In this document: piece by piece, positions 62,050 through 64,000 of the stretch
Position numbering within the stretch: position 1 is the first letter of the stretch
Layout of the letters: each line of letters begins with the position of its first letter
NCBI RefSeq assembly: GCF_025370755.1
Contig: NZ_JAMXFC010000010.1
Location: 62,001-126,000 of the forward strand
Length of the DNA: 64,000 bases
From: Laspinema sp. D2d
GTDB lineage: Bacteria > Cyanobacteriota > Cyanobacteriia > Cyanobacteriales > Laspinemataceae
Direction: 5' to 3'
Position numbers and translations under genes: made by a program
Notes under the pieces: generated by a model
Databases searched by the model: none
Told to the model about the DNA's origin: nothing
What the model saw: only the letters and a program-made list of their open reading frames with translations

Positions 62050-62931
62050 ATGAAACTTTACAAAAACTTTACAATTGGAGCGGTACTTACATCAACCGTT
62101 GCTATCACTCTCTTTAGCCCCTCGGCTATAGCTTTTACTATCACTTCCAACGACGATACAGCCCTGCTGTTAAATGCACTGCTGGGTACAACCTATGGAT
62201 TGAGCAATTTCTCAATGACGCTGGATGGCAATTCCCAAGCCAGCGGGTTATTTAACAACGACCCCTTTGGCTTAGGTTCAGGGATTGTTATGAGCACAGG
62301 TAAAGTGAGCAATATACCAGGCGAAAATAAAACAGATGGGGGGATTGTTGCCGACCTGTTTAATATGCCTAATGACCTGAGTGATTATTTTATCGAGCCA
62401 AACATCTCAGACTCCGTTTCTCTGCAAATTAGCTTTGATGCGGACCAGACCGCGAGTAAGTTATTCTTTCAATATGTGTTTGGTTCTGAGGAATTTGTAG
62501 AATTTGGAGGGAGTCAATACAATGATTCCTTTGAATTGTTGCTCAACGGTACCAATCTCGCCAAGCTGAGTGATGAGCAAACGGTAACCATTAACAATCT
62601 GGTATCTGACCCAGAAGGGCCTTTTCACCCAGACTATATCAACAATCCCAAGGGACCTGACACTTTAACCAAACTGGATGGCTTTACCAAAATATTGACC
62701 TTTGAGGGGCTGCTTCTACAAAATTCCAGGAACACCCTCACGATTGATATCAAAGATGTCGGGGATGGGTACCTGGATTCCGCTGTTTTCTTGAAGGGGG
62801 GGTCTTTGGGAACAGTTCTACCCCCGGACTTGGAGAAAGTGCCGGAACCCGGTTTAGCGATCGCCTCCTGTCTGGTGGGGGGTCTCATCCTCCGCCAGGG
62901 TCGCAAATCCTCCAACCGTTCCCGGGACTAA
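62050..62931 (+). CDS. Choice-of-anchor L domain protein with PEP-CTERM sorting signal
   Basis: Exported protein of 293 residues. The signal peptide (1-28) ends near 'PSAIA'. The choice-of-anchor L domain (about 30-245) has 'GLGSGIVMSTGKVSNI', 'LFFQYVFGSEEFVEFGGSQYNDSFELLLNG' type motifs and 'NTLTIDIKDVGDGYLDSAVFL'. The C-terminus has 'VPEPG', a hydrophobic helix and Arg-rich end ('LRQGRKSSNRSR'), the PEP-CTERM signal processed by exosortase. The protein is probably exported and released or anchored outside. Function unknown. It stands alone between long gaps. Confidence 0.9.
   Translation: MKLYKNFTIGAVLTSTVAITLFSPSAIAFTITSNDDTALLLNALLGTTYGLSNFSMTLDGNSQASGLFNNDPFGLGSGIVMSTGKVSNIPGENKTDGGIVADLFNMPNDLSDYFIEPNISDSVSLQISFDADQTASKLFFQYVFGSEEFVEFGGSQYNDSFELLLNGTNLAKLSDEQTVTINNLVSDPEGPFHPDYINNPKGPDTLTKLDGFTKILTFEGLLLQNSRNTLTIDIKDVGDGYLDSAVFLKGGSLGTVLPPDLEKVPEPGLAIASCLVGGLILRQGRKSSNRSRD

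Positions 62932-64000
<1,069 letters not shown>

Overview
The window comes from a filamentous, Oscillatoria/Laspinema-like cyanobacterium. The octamer GCGATCGC (HIP1) recurs throughout. There are cyanobacteria-typical families (DUF928, DUF3082, CHAT-TPR, ABA4-like, RRM-type Rbp, minCDE, Ser/Thr kinase-FGE and kinase-WD40 fusions), and multidomain PAS/GAF/GGDEF sensors are abundant. The taxonomic call is inference from gene content, not from a marker gene. I saw no rRNA, tRNA, CRISPR array or intact insertion sequence.

Layout. 1-9.8 kb (minus strand): an apparent operon of a two-partner-secretion exoprotein, a CHAT/TPR protein, a DUF928 protein and a CHASE2 hybrid histidine kinase that runs off the left edge. 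9.8-10.25 kb: a divergent gap holding a cytochrome P450 C-terminal relic. 10.25-15.9 kb (plus): a transketolase/phosphoketolase-like enzyme, a Uma2 endonuclease-like protein, a Ser/Thr kinase-FGE fusion whose C-terminus looks like a diversity-generating-retroelement variable region, and a PIN toxin-antitoxin pair. 16-25.2 kb (plus): a TonB-like protein, a 33-residue membrane peptide, a hybrid kinase with about nine PAS domains, and a REC-GAF-GGDEF diguanylate cyclase. 25.4-39.9 kb: a membrane-associated GTPase, a kynurenine-monooxygenase-like flavoenzyme, a Ser/Thr kinase with a putative LecA-like outer domain, a NACHT-WD40 STAND protein, a divergent zinc-ribbon kinase-WD40 protein, then a histidine kinase and a diguanylate cyclase that share the same N-terminal input domain. 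40.5-43 kb: an ArsP-type permease and its TIGR03943 partner, separated by a long inverted repeat. 43-50.4 kb: housekeeping genes (rsmA-ispE-DUF3082, rhodanese-like, hydrolase, glycogen debranching, ABA4-like). 50.9-54.5 kb: an RNA-binding protein, exbB-exbD, and a tandem pair of paralogous unknown membrane proteins. 54.6-64 kb: a four-carbon acid sugar kinase family protein, a TPR-GT61 glycosyltransferase, minC-minD-minE, a PEP-CTERM choice-of-anchor-L protein and the start of the ATP synthase beta gene.

Two themes stand out. The first is signalling to and from the cell surface: an exoprotein operon with its own CHASE2 sensor kinase, a kinase with a lectin-like outer domain, TonB and ExbBD, and several phosphorelay and c-di-GMP proteins. 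The second is modular recognition: a probable hypervariable C-type-lectin-fold kinase fusion and two WD40-tailed signalling proteins side by side. The strongest leads are the kinase with the PA-IL/LecA-like domain (28.4-29.8 kb) and the candidate DGR variable region (14.85-14.95 kb).
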